Shown: positions 1 to 5,185 of the stretch, piece after piece | How the letters are laid out: every line of letters starts with the position of its first letter | Numbering within the stretch: position 1 is the stretch's first letter | NCBI GenBank assembly: GCA_026417815.1 | Contig: JAOACN010000464.1 | Location: forward strand, 1 to 9,196 | DNA length: 9,196 nt | Direction of reading: 5' to 3' | Source of the DNA: Chloroflexaceae bacterium | GTDB lineage: Bacteria > Chloroflexota > Chloroflexia > Chloroflexales > Chloroflexaceae | Program-made: the position numbers and the translations under genes | Notes under the pieces: generated by a model | What the model saw: only the letters and a program-made list of their open reading frames with translations | Told to the model about the DNA's origin: nothing | The model's database searches: none

Positions 1-1261
1 CCGCCGCTGCCGAGAGCCGCGCGGCCTCCACGGCCACTTCGCTAACCATGCGCCGCCCGAAGCCGCCGCCCAGATAGGTAGGGATCACCTCAACGCTGCG
101 CGGGTTGCGGCCCAGGGCGCGGGCGATGGCCTGAGCGGTTCCCGCGGCGTACTGGGTGCTCACCCAGGCCCGCACCCGGTCGGGGCGCGCGTCCACCAGT
201 GCAGCCTGCGGTTCCAGGTGGGCATGGGCGGCCATGGGGGGGCGGTACTCCGCCGTGATCACCCCGGCGCCGCGCAGCGCCGCCGCGCTGTCGCCCACCC
301 GCTGGACGGCGACGCCCCGGCCGGGGACGGCGCACACCAGGGCGTCAATCTGCTCCTGCTGAAGCGGCGTTTGCTCGATCCATTCCACGTCCAGCGCGCG
401 CACGGCGGACGCAGCGGCGCTGCGCGACTCGGCGACGACGCCGGCGAAGTCGCGCTCGATGACCACGGCGACCACGCCGGGGCGCGTGGCGGCGTCGCCG
501 GGGGCGGCCCGGCGCAGGGTCGCGCCGAGGCTCGGCGGGCGGGCCACCGCGCCGAAGAGCATGCCCTCGACCCGGGCGTCGTAGCCGTAGGTGGCGGCGC
601 CGCGGATCTTGGCCGGGAGGTCCACGCGGGGCAGGCTGGCGCCGATCAGCGTCCAGGCGGCGCCCGGCTTCAGGGGTGGCGGCTCGGCGGGAACCTCGCG
701 GGTGGCGGCGCCGGTTGCCAGTTCGCCGTAGCTCAGCCGGCGCTGCGGCTCGGCGGTGACGAAGAAGGCCCCGGCGGCGGCGCTCAATGCGGCGGGCGCG
801 ACCCCCAGGCGCTCGGCGGCCTCGGCGCGAAGCAACTCGCGCAGGGTCGCCGCCGTCTCGCGCAGCGGGGCGAAGAGCGAAGAGACCGAGTTGCTGGCAT
901 TGGTGCCAAAGCTGTCGGTCACCGGGCCGAGGGAGCCGCTCTGGACGACCTCGATCTGCTCCCAGGCCAGTTCCAGCTCCTCGGCGGCGATCTGGGCGAG
1001 GGCGGTGTGGATGCCCTGGCCCATTTCGGTTTTGGGGACGGCGAGGCGCACCCGGCCATCGGGGGCGATGTCGAACCACAGGAGCGGATCGGTGGTGACG
1101 ATGGTCGGCGGCGCGGCGCCCTCGAAGGCATCGGCGAGGGCGAGGCGCAGGGCGGGCAGGCCGAGGGTGGCGCCGAGGGCCAGGCCCCCGCCGACCACAC
1201 CGGCGCCGATGAGGAAGCCGCGGCGCGAGAGGCGCCAGCGATGCGCATGCGACTGGCTCAT
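1..1261 (-). CDS. Molybdopterin-binding large subunit of a xanthine dehydrogenase-family oxidoreductase (IorB-type), 3' end cut off
   Basis: The gene encodes the molybdenum-cofactor subunit of a two-subunit hydroxylase of the isoquinoline 1-oxidoreductase/aldehyde dehydrogenase type, which oxidises an aldehyde or N-heterocycle; the substrate cannot be told. 420 codons are visible, open with no stop, where family members have about 700-750, so roughly the C-terminal 40% lies outside the window. Residues 12-17 read SRRGFL followed by a glycine/alanine-rich hydrophobic stretch, a twin-arginine (Tat) signal, so the enzyme probably acts outside the cytoplasmic membrane, as IorB-type subunits do. 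TEMGQG at 78-83 and GGGFGRR at 398-404 are conserved cofactor-domain motifs. The ATG at 1261 overlaps the stop of the [2Fe-2S] subunit gene (ATGA), showing translational coupling and fixing the start. The frame is very GC-rich, so long spurious ORFs run antisense to it. Family assignment is firm; substrate is unknown. Confidence 0.92.
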   Translation of the reverse strand, partial: MSQSHAHRWRLSRRGFLIGAGVVGGGLALGATLGLPALRLALADAFEGAAPPTIVTTDPLLWFDIAPDGRVRLAVPKTEMGQGIHTALAQIAAEELELAWEQIEVVQSGSLGPVTDSFGTNASNSVSSLFAPLRETAATLRELLRAEAAERLGVAPAALSAAAGAFFVTAEPQRRLSYGELATGAATREVPAEPPPLKPGAAWTLIGASLPRVDLPAKIRGAATYGYDARVEGMLFGAVARPPSLGATLRRAAPGDAATRPGVVAVVIERDFAGVVAESRSAAASAVRALDVEWIEQTPLQQEQIDALVCAVPGRGVAVQRVGDSAAALRGAGVITAEYRPPMAAHAHLEPQAALVDARPDRVRAWVSTQYAAGTAQAIARALGRNPRSVEVIPTYLGGGFGRRMVSEVAVEAARLSAAA

Positions 1262-1743
1262 GCGGCCTCCCCGGGGCTACGGGCCAGCACGGCGGCGCGG
1301 GCCACCGCCCGGCGGATGCGAACGTAGGCCCCGCAGCGACAGAAGTTGCGCTCCATTGCCGCGGTAATCTCCTCGTCCGAGGGGTCGGGATTGGCGGCGA
1401 TGAGGGCGGCGGCGGCCATCATCTGGCCGCTCATGCACCAGCCGCACTGGGGCGCCTGGGCCTCCAGGAAGGCCCGCTGCACGGGATGCAACGCCTCGCC
1501 CCGGGCAAGGCCCTCAATGGTGGTGACCGCCTTACCAGCGGCCTGGCGGACAGAAGTCTGGCAACTCCGCACGGCGACGCCGTCGAGGTGGACGGTGCAG
1601 GCGCCGCAATAGCCCGCTCCGCAGCCGAACCTGGTGCCGGTGAGGCCGAGTTCGTCGCGCAGCACCCAGAGCAGCACGCGCGGCGGGTCGTCGGCCACCT
1701 GGTAGGTCAAGCCGTTGATGGTGAGATCCACTGGTGGCTCCAT
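1258..1743 (-). CDS. [2Fe-2S]-binding small subunit of the molybdenum hydroxylase (IorA/CoxS-type)
   Basis: This 161-residue electron-transfer subunit carries two [2Fe-2S] clusters that pass electrons from the molybdenum centre to an external acceptor. The N-terminal plant-ferredoxin-type domain has Cys41, Cys46, Cys49 (FGCGAGYCGACTVHLDG) and Cys61. The C-terminal four-helix domain has Cys100-x2-Cys103 (QCGWC) and Cys135-x-Cys137 (FCRCGAY). All eight cluster ligands are present and the length is normal for the family. I chose the ATG at 1743 because it begins the usual MxxxVxLTINGLTY-like start. The frame stays open to a GTG at 1791, but those extra codons are Gly/Pro-rich and come from two hairpins, so they are unlikely to be translated. 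No clear Shine-Dalgarno sequence precedes 1743. The downstream partner is the large subunit (4-nt overlap). No FAD subunit gene is visible, as expected for the two-subunit IorAB type. Confidence 0.94.
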   Translation of the reverse strand: MEPPVDLTINGLTYQVADDPPRVLLWVLRDELGLTGTRFGCGAGYCGACTVHLDGVAVRSCQTSVRQAAGKAVTTIEGLARGEALHPVQRAFLEAQAPQCGWCMSGQMMAAAALIAANPDPSDEEITAAMERNFCRCGAYVRIRRAVARAAVLARSPGEAA

Positions 1744-1750
1744 TATTACT

Positions 1751-1802
1751 GGCGGCCCAACCGGAGGGCCGCCCACGACCGCACCGCGCACGGGCGCGGT
1801 GC
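1751..1802 (-). other. Two tandem hairpins in the leader of the molybdenum hydroxylase operon
   Basis: Two perfect inverted repeats stand side by side just before the small-subunit ATG. GGCGGCCC (1751-1758) pairs with GGGCCGCC (1766-1773) around a 7-nt loop. GCACCGCGC (1781-1789) pairs with GCGCGGTGC (1794-1802) around a 4-nt loop. The nearer stem ends only 7 nt before the ATG at 1743, where a ribosome-binding site would normally be. They could modulate translation or simply be repeat debris; no known riboswitch consensus was recognised. Confidence 0.5.
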
Positions 1803-1803
1803 G

Positions 1804-1941
1804 CTGGCGCTACTTTACCAGAGTTTTGCTACGGTTTTGCAGGGAGGTGCGGAGGGGCTGCACCCCTCCTCCTCTTCCGGTGCGGCGCAGCGAAACCGCG
1901 GCGCGCCAGGAAGATGAAGATCTTCGGGGGCCTGCGGCTTC
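1804..1941 (+). repeat. Dispersed composite hairpin repeat, copy 1
   Basis: This stretch matches the reverse complement of 5027-5144 over most of its length. Shared blocks in order are CTGGCGCTACT (1804-1814), GGAGGTGCGGAGGGG and a GC-rich hairpin (about 1843-1868), CTTCC-GGTGCGGCG...CCAGGAAG (about 1874-1912), and GAAGATCTT followed by GGGGCCTGCGG (about 1916-1937). Copy 1 has about 24 extra bases after the first block, and its main stem has diverged to an imperfect palindrome. It lies in the divergent spacer between the hydroxylase operon and mazEF, just upstream of the mazE promoter. It encodes no credible protein. It is best read as a MITE- or REP-like non-coding repeat. Confidence 0.75.
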
Positions 1942-1969
1942 CGAGACACCGCTCTCTGTCCCTCGACGC

Positions 1970-1998
1970 TTGACAGCTCCGAAAGCCCCATGTATATT
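1970..1998 (+). promoter_or_regulatory. Promoter of mazEF
   Basis: A perfect -35 box TTGACA (1970-1975) is followed after 17 nt by the -10 box TATATT (1993-1998). Transcription should start near 2005, giving a leader of about 30 nt before the mazE ATG at 2037. It is the most consensus-like promoter in the window. Confidence 0.8.
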
Positions 1999-2001
1999 CA
2001 T

Positions 2002-2017
2002 TGTAGCTACGTCTACA
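2002..2017. promoter_or_regulatory. Candidate operator for MazE/MazEF autorepression
   Basis: TGTAG (2002-2006) and CTACA (2013-2017) form an inverted repeat around CTACGT, and GTAGCTAC (2003-2010) is itself an 8-bp palindrome. The dyad covers the predicted transcription start just after the -10 box. MazE-type antitoxins generally repress their own operon from such a site. That it serves as the operator here is inference. Confidence 0.5.
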
Positions 2018-2036
2018 GCCTGCGAAAGGAGCGATT

Positions 2037-2279
2037 ATGCAGAGCCGGGTGCAAAAGTGGGGCAATAGCCTGGCCTTGCGCATTCCCAGGACATTCGCCG
2101 TGGAAATTGGTCTGGCCGATAACACCCCGGTTGAGATCACGCTCGAAGACGGGCGGCTTGTCATCGTGCCGCTCACCGCGCCGCGCTACTCCCTGGACGA
2201 GTTGCTTGCCGGGGTTACCACCGAGAATCTGCATACCGAGCACGATACGGGCGTGCCGGAAGGGAATGAGTTGTGGTGA
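2037..2279 (+). CDS. mazE: MazE-type antitoxin (AbrB/SpoVT swapped-hairpin DNA-binding protein)
   Basis: An 80-residue protein. Residues 1-45 give the typical MazE/AbrB N-terminal fold (QKWGNSLALRIPRTFAVEIG, then a beta strand with VEITLEDGRLVIVPL), which binds DNA as a dimer. The acidic, flexible C-terminal tail (from about residue 50) is the part that wraps and neutralises MazF in this family. The ATG at 2037 is preceded by AAAGGAG (2025-2031) at a 5-nt spacing, so the start is secure. The stop lies inside the beginning of mazF, so the pair is co-translated and driven by the promoter at 1970-1998. Expected role: labile antitoxin and autorepressor. Confidence 0.92.
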   Translation: MQSRVQKWGNSLALRIPRTFAVEIGLADNTPVEITLEDGRLVIVPLTAPRYSLDELLAGVTTENLHTEHDTGVPEGNELW

Positions 2280-2623
2280 CGAGCTACGTGCCGGAGCGTG
2301 GCGATATTGTCTGGTTGAGCTTCACGCCACAGGCCGGATCCGAACAAACAGGGCGCCGGCCAGCGATAGTGTTGTCTCCGGCTCGCTATAACGAAAAGGT
2401 GGGCCTGGCCATTTTCTGCCCGATCACCAATCAGGTAAAGGGGTATCCCTTTGAGGTGCGCCTGCCGCCCGATCTTCCGGTCGGCGGGGTGATCCTCGCG
2501 GATCAGGTGAAGAGTCTGGATTGGCGCAGCCGCAGGGCCCAGTTTGCCTGTACCGCGCCCGCGCCGGTCATCAGGGAAGTTCTGGTCAAAGTGGCAACGC
2601 TGATAAGCCTGCCTCCAGAGTAA
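2273..2623 (+). CDS. mazF: MazF/PemK-family endoribonuclease toxin
   Basis: A 116-residue toxin that in this family cleaves single-stranded mRNA at short sequence-specific sites to arrest growth. Family motifs are RGDIVWLSFTPQ (residues 9-20), the QTGRRPAIVLSP segment with its conserved Arg, and CPITNQVKGYPFEV, where the Thr in 'PIT' is the second conserved catalytic position. The C-terminal half (ILADQVKSLDWRSR) is also standard for ChpB/MazF. Two GTG codons in tandem (2273 and 2276) can start it; GGAAGGG at 2258-2264 lies 8 nt before the first and 11 nt before the second. It overlaps mazE by 4-7 nt. Length is normal and no lesion is visible, so it looks active. Cleavage specificity cannot be read from the sequence. 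Confidence 0.93.
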   Translation: MVTSYVPERGDIVWLSFTPQAGSEQTGRRPAIVLSPARYNEKVGLAIFCPITNQVKGYPFEVRLPPDLPVGGVILADQVKSLDWRSRRAQFACTAPAPVIREVLVKVATLISLPPE

Positions 2624-2660
2624 TGCCTTTTTGGATTGATTGCCGATACCGGCCAACGAT

Positions 2661-2701
2661 GGGAGGGGCGCGGGGAAACCTGGTTTCCCCATGCCCCTCC
2701 C
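2661..2701. repeat. 41-bp palindrome 3' of mazF (repeat family A)
   Basis: GGGAGGGGC (2661-2669) pairs with GCCCCTCCC (2693-2701), and inside it GGGGAAACC (2672-2680) pairs with GGTTTCCCC (2682-2690) around a single T. Only a 2-nt mismatch separates the two arms. It starts 37 nt after the mazF stop, between convergent genes. A related sequence lies at 4205-4230 next to the cyclase stop. It may end transcription in both directions, although no T-tract follows. Confidence 0.7.
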
Positions 2702-2713
2702 CGAATGCTCAAT

Positions 2714-2735
2714 GCCTGCAAGCTACGCTTGAGGC
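2714..2735. terminator. Possible terminator hairpin in the convergent mazF/macro spacer
   Basis: GCCT (2714-2717) and CAAGC (2719-2723) pair with GCTTG (2727-2731) and AGGC (2732-2735) around a TAC loop, with one bulged G. It follows the 41-bp palindrome and is followed on the plus strand by TCTTC rather than a clean T-run, so the terminator role is weakly supported. The rest of 2736-2804 shows nothing recognisable. Confidence 0.35.
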
Positions 2736-2804
2736 TCTTCACAGGGTGAGAAAAAGGTTGTTCGGGGAGGGTCGCACCTGCATCCGGGAAGCACGCCCCC
2801 CGTA

Positions 2805-3359
2805 CTACGCCGCGGGCGCGAGGCCGAGGGTCCGGGCAGCCTCGCGGTAGGCGTCGAGGCTGCCCTCGTCCCAGAGCACAAAGCGCACCAGGGTCACGCT
2901 GCCGCCCGCGGCGAGGGCATCGCGCACGGCGGCGAGGGCCACCCGCGCGGCCTCGGCGACGGGGTAGCCGAAGATGCCGGTGCTGATGCTGGGGAAGGCC
3001 ACGCTGCTCAGCCCGTGCTGCGCGGCCAGGGCCAGGCTGCTGGTGTAGGCGGTGGCCAGCAGGCGGGCCGAGGCGGCCGGGTCGTCGGCGCGGTAGACCG
3101 GGCCGACGGCGTGGATGATGTGGCGCGCGCGCAGCGCGAAGCCGGGGGTAATGCGGGCCTCGCCGGTGGGGCAGGGGGCCAGGGGCCGGCAGGCGGCCGC
3201 AAGCTCCTCGCGCCCGGCGGCGCGGAAGATCGCCCCGCAGACCCCGCCGCCCTCGGCCAGGCCCTCGTTGGCCGCGTTGACGATCGCGTCCACGTCCTGT
3301 GCGACGATGTCGCCCCGCACCAGTTCAAGGGTGGCAGGGCCGATCTGGTAGCGATCCAT
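2805..3359 (-). CDS. Macro-domain protein (O-acetyl-ADP-ribose deacetylase/YmdB-like family)
   Basis: A stand-alone macro domain of 184 residues, the family that binds ADP-ribose and often removes it from proteins, nucleic acids or O-acetyl-ADP-ribose. Visible motifs are RGDIV (15-19), NAAN (28-31), the glycine-rich GGGVCGAIFRAAG (37-49), CPTGEARITPGF, HIIHAVGPVY, and the diphosphate loop FPSISTGIFGYP. In YmdB the position after GGGV is the catalytic Asp; here it is Cys41, so mechanism or activity may differ. The ATG at 3359 is preceded by AGGGAGA at a 7-nt spacing. The gene lies 53 nt behind the DUF433/DUF5615 pair on the same strand and could be read through from its promoter. Family assignment is firm; substrate is not known. 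Confidence 0.9.
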   Translation of the reverse strand: MDRYQIGPATLELVRGDIVAQDVDAIVNAANEGLAEGGGVCGAIFRAAGREELAAACRPLAPCPTGEARITPGFALRARHIIHAVGPVYRADDPAASARLLATAYTSSLALAAQHGLSSVAFPSISTGIFGYPVAEAARVALAAVRDALAAGGSVTLVRFVLWDEGSLDAYREAARTLGLAPAA

Positions 3360-3412
3360 GACTTGCTCTCCCTGAAAACCTTCTTAAGGCCGCACGCATT
3401 GCGCGCCAGCAT

Positions 3413-3763
3413 TCAGCGGAGCGGCAGGTAGATGACGCGCCCGTTCCATTCGCCTTCGTGGCTGGCATCAATCAATAACAGCAGATCATCAAGCACTGAC
3501 CCGATCGCCAGATCCTGGTGCACCACGATGATACCGGGCATTGCCTGGCCAGCCGCAACACGATTGTAAGCGTGGCCTATCAAGGTCGCCGCATCGTGGG
3601 TGAGCACGAGCCGTCCCTCGGTGGCCGCCCAGGCAAGAATGGTTGGATCATCCGCCCCGGTGAGCCCGACATCGGGCACGCGCACCAGGTCAAGGTCGGG
3701 GCGTCGCCGCAAGAGACCGCGCACGATTGTGCCGCGGAAGTTCTCATCGACAAGCAGCTTCAC
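3413..3763 (-). CDS. DUF5615 PIN-like toxin
   Basis: A 116-residue protein of the DUF5615 (PIN-like) family, the usual partner of DUF433 antitoxins and a presumed metal-dependent ribonuclease. The N-terminus MKLLVDENF gives the acidic Asp6/Glu7; further acidic positions are Asp38/Asp39 (TGADDPTIL) and Asp57 in LTHDAAT, the family's hallmark 'xTHDxD/A' strand. The C-terminal segment GIIVVHQDLAIGSVLDDLLLL is also typical. It starts with GTG at 3763, overlapping the DUF433 stop (GTGA). All core motifs and the full length are present, so this copy looks intact, unlike the remnant at 7859-8119. The RNA target is unknown, and toxicity is inferred from the family. Confidence 0.85.
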   Translation of the reverse strand: MKLLVDENFRGTIVRGLLRRRPDLDLVRVPDVGLTGADDPTILAWAATEGRLVLTHDAATLIGHAYNRVAAGQAMPGIIVVHQDLAIGSVLDDLLLLIDASHEGEWNGRVIYLPLR

Positions 3764-4101
3764 GCCGCGTGCTCCGTCTCGGCTTTGCGGGCGAGCAAGC
3801 GGGCGCGAAGACCGGTGGGATCAAACTGTGCTTCATGGGCGGCTTGCGCGGCGTTGCTGGCGGCAGCGCGTTCGGCGACATAGGCGTCGACGTCCTCGCG
3901 GTGCCGGAGATAGTAGGCGAGCACGGCGTACACCTGCGCCAGGCTCAGTGTCGGATAGTCCTGTGCAATCTCTTCCGGCGTTGCACCGAGATGAAACGCA
4001 CGTACCACTGTCTCAAGCGGCACGCGCGTTCCCTCGATACGCACCACGCCTTCATCGGTGACAACCAGGGGAACCGGCTGCGGTTCAACATTCAATTTCA
4101 T
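3760..4101 (-). CDS. DUF433 antitoxin of the DUF433/DUF5615 pair
   Basis: A 113-residue DUF433 protein, a small helix-turn-helix-containing antitoxin family. The core is GVVRIEGTRVPLETVV followed by GATPEEIAQDYPTLSLAQVY and AVLAYYLRHREDVDAYV (about residues 18-82), the classic DUF433 pattern in which the middle block forms the HTH. An Ala/Arg-rich tail of about 30 residues probably contacts the toxin. I chose the ATG at 4101 because GGAGGA lies 8 nt upstream; the frame is open to 4137, but nothing supports that start. It ends overlapping the toxin GTG, and an extended -10 promoter sits 39 nt ahead of it. Confidence 0.87.
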   Translation of the reverse strand: MKLNVEPQPVPLVVTDEGVVRIEGTRVPLETVVRAFHLGATPEEIAQDYPTLSLAQVYAVLAYYLRHREDVDAYVAERAAASNAAQAAHEAQFDPTGLRARLLARKAETEHAA

Positions 4102-4139
4102 TACCCAGGTCCTCCGCCGCAATGAGAGCCCCGACACTC

Positions 4140-4148
4140 ATTATAGCA
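4140..4148 (-). promoter_or_regulatory. Extended -10 promoter of the DUF433/DUF5615(/macro) operon
   Basis: Read on the minus strand, TGC-TATAAT (4148-4140) is a perfect -10 hexamer with the TGn extension. No good -35 box stands 16-18 nt upstream. Predicted transcription start is near 4133, giving a leader of about 32 nt to the ATG at 4101. The second DUF433 gene has the same TGC-TATAAT (7513-7521). Confidence 0.65.
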
Positions 4149-4204
4149 ATCCGATTGATCTGCGCGACAATCAAGAGGGCCTGGTCCTCCCAAACCCACC
4201 CGTC

Positions 4205-4230
4205 GGGAAACCAGGTTTTCCCACACCCCT
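4205..4230. repeat. Palindromic repeat family A, second copy, at the cyclase 3' end
   Basis: GGGAAACC (4205-4212), one A, then GGTTTTCCC (4214-4222), followed by ACACCCCT. This parallels GGGGAAACC-T-GGTTTCCCC plus ATGCCCCT at 2672-2698 in the same plus-strand orientation. It lies 14 nt beyond the cyclase stop, and the CCCCTA that ends the repeat supplies the cyclase TAG. The stem has one unpaired T. Confidence 0.6.
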
Positions 4231-4235
4231 ACCCC

Positions 4236-4874
4236 CTACAGCCGGGCCAGCACGGCCCGCGCCGGGGCGCCGTCGCCGCCACTGATGCGCAGGGGCAGGC
4301 AGATGAGCTGGTACGGGCCGGGGGCCACGCCCGCCAGGGCCGCCCCCTCCAGGATCAGCACACCCGCGCCGAGCAGGATGTGGTGCGCGGGCAGCCGCGG
4401 GTCGTCCGGCGGGTCCACCGAGAGGTAGTCAATGCCCACCAGGCCCGCCTGCCGCCGCACCAGCTCGGCGGCGGCCGCGGGGGTCAGGTAGACATAATCA
4501 TGGACGAAGTCCGGGCGCTCCAGCAGGCGCTCCTCACTGTTGCGGGTGTGGAAGAGGACGCGGTCGCCGGGATCGATCGGATGGCCGGCCAGTTCCTCGA
4601 CGGTGATCGCCCGGCGGTCGCGGATGTGGATCACCCGCGCCGGGCCGCAGAAACGCTCCAGCGGCACGTCGTCGAGCGTGGCTCCCTCGGCGAGGATGTG
4701 CCGCGGCAGGTCCACGTGGGTGCCGAAGTGGGTGCTGGCGTTGCGGATGGCGGTGACGTTCGCCCCGTCGGCGGCGAGGGTGAGTTGCGGTTCCAGGCCG
4801 ATCGGCGGGTCGCCGGGGTACACCGGCATGTCCGCGCGCACCGGCATGGAGATGTCGTGCAGGATGGTGAGCAT
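4236..4874 (-). CDS. Cyclase/kynurenine formamidase-family metal-dependent hydrolase
   Basis: A 212-residue protein of the cyclase family (Pfam 'Cyclase', including KynB arylformamidase), which hydrolyses amide or ester bonds with bound zinc or manganese. The family signature HxGTHxDxPxH is clear: His49, Gly51, Thr52, His53, Asp55, Pro57, His59 (STHFGTHVDLPRH). YPGDPP at 19-24 matches the family's N-terminal 'YPGDP' block, and GIDYLSVDPP plus the late VLILEG (with the conserved Glu) complete it. The ATG at 4874 fits the family N-terminus (MLTILHDISMPV) and has a G-rich stretch upstream. The open frame continues to 5189, but that part is repeat sequence. No kynurenine-pathway genes lie nearby, so the substrate is open. 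It lies downstream of the ABC exporter gene on the same strand, but a strong hairpin separates them. Confidence 0.9.
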   Translation of the reverse strand: MLTILHDISMPVRADMPVYPGDPPIGLEPQLTLAADGANVTAIRNASTHFGTHVDLPRHILAEGATLDDVPLERFCGPARVIHIRDRRAITVEELAGHPIDPGDRVLFHTRNSEERLLERPDFVHDYVYLTPAAAAELVRRQAGLVGIDYLSVDPPDDPRLPAHHILLGAGVLILEGAALAGVAPGPYQLICLPLRISGGDGAPARAVLARL

Positions 4875-4890
4875 GGGAACCCCCCGGGGA

Positions 4891-4917
4891 ATTTTGGATT
4901 TTGGATTGCAGATTGGG
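4891..4917. repeat. Heptameric AAAATCC tract before the cyclase gene
   Basis: On the minus strand this reads CCAATC, TGCAATCC, AAAATCC, AAAAT: degenerate copies of an AAAATCC heptamer ending 17 nt before the cyclase ATG. The same unit in the same orientation stands in front of the ABC exporter gene (6951-7053). It resembles the short tandemly repeated heptamers known from cyanobacteria; its function is unknown. Confidence 0.7.
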
Positions 4918-4923
4918 GCTATG

Positions 4924-4986
4924 AATCCGGCATAGCACGCTCGTCCCTGCGAAGGCATGGCCCGCTGCGGGCTAAAGCCCTCGCTT
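4924..4986. repeat. Small hairpin repeat related to 7216-7279
   Basis: AATCCGGCATAGC (4924-4936) is the exact reverse complement of 7267-7279. It is followed by nested palindromes: GCCCGC-T-GCGGGC (4960-4972) and GGGCT-AA-AGCCC (4969-4980). The two palindromes share GGGC, so two alternative structures exclude each other. The copy at 7216-7279 has the same ingredients in inverted orientation. No coding potential is visible. Confidence 0.55.
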
Positions 4987-5026
4987 AGTTCTACTTTGTC
5001 ACTTTGCCCCTGGGGGGGGGTGCGTG

Positions 5027-5144
5027 GGCCGCAGGCCCCTAAAGATCTTCTCTTCCTGGTGCGGCGCGGCTTCGCCGCGCCGCACCAGGAAGGGGAACGT
5101 TCCGAGGGGTGCAACCCCTCCGAACCTCCTTCCAGTAGCGCCAG
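5027..5144 (-). repeat. Dispersed composite hairpin repeat, copy 2 (inverted)
   Basis: The reverse complement matches copy 1 at 1804-1941 block by block: CTGGCGCTACT (5144-5134), GGAGGTTCGGAGGGG (5129-5115), the main hairpin (5092-5052), GAAGATCTT and GGGGCCTGCGG (about 5050-5030). It contains GAGGGGT-GCA-ACCCCTC (5104-5120) as a second, smaller hairpin. Relative to copy 1 it lacks about 24 bases after the first block. It fills most of the spacer between the ABC exporter and the cyclase gene. The better conserved stem suggests this copy is younger or under constraint. Confidence 0.8.
5052..5092 (-). terminator. 19-bp perfect hairpin, likely transcription stop after the ABC exporter
   Basis: Bases 5052-5070 (CTTCCTGGTGCGGCGCGGC) pair without mismatch with 5074-5092 around a TTC loop. 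It is the strongest hairpin in the window and lies 93 nt downstream of the exporter stop and 178 nt upstream of the cyclase ATG. No U-run follows on the minus strand, so it is not a classic intrinsic terminator, but so stable a stem should impede read-through or stabilise a 3' end. Confidence 0.5.
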
Positions 5145-5185
5145 GCTTGTCATTTGCGCGTTCGGCGGTAGATCTGCGTGCGGCG

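Noticed and set aside
345..1079. 244-codon minus-strand frame inside the large-subunit gene
   Set aside because: It is an Arg/Pro-rich out-of-frame reading; the frame starting at 1261 has the Tat signal and GGGFGRR.
218..1327. 369-codon plus-strand open frame opposite the molybdenum hydroxylase genes
   Set aside because: It is Gly/Ala/Arg-rich with no domain, antisense to frames that carry clear IorB and [2Fe-2S] motifs. Long antisense frames are expected in such GC-rich DNA.
4122..4988. 288-codon plus-strand open frame
   Set aside because: It is antisense to the cyclase gene; its composition is typical of a GC-rich shadow frame.
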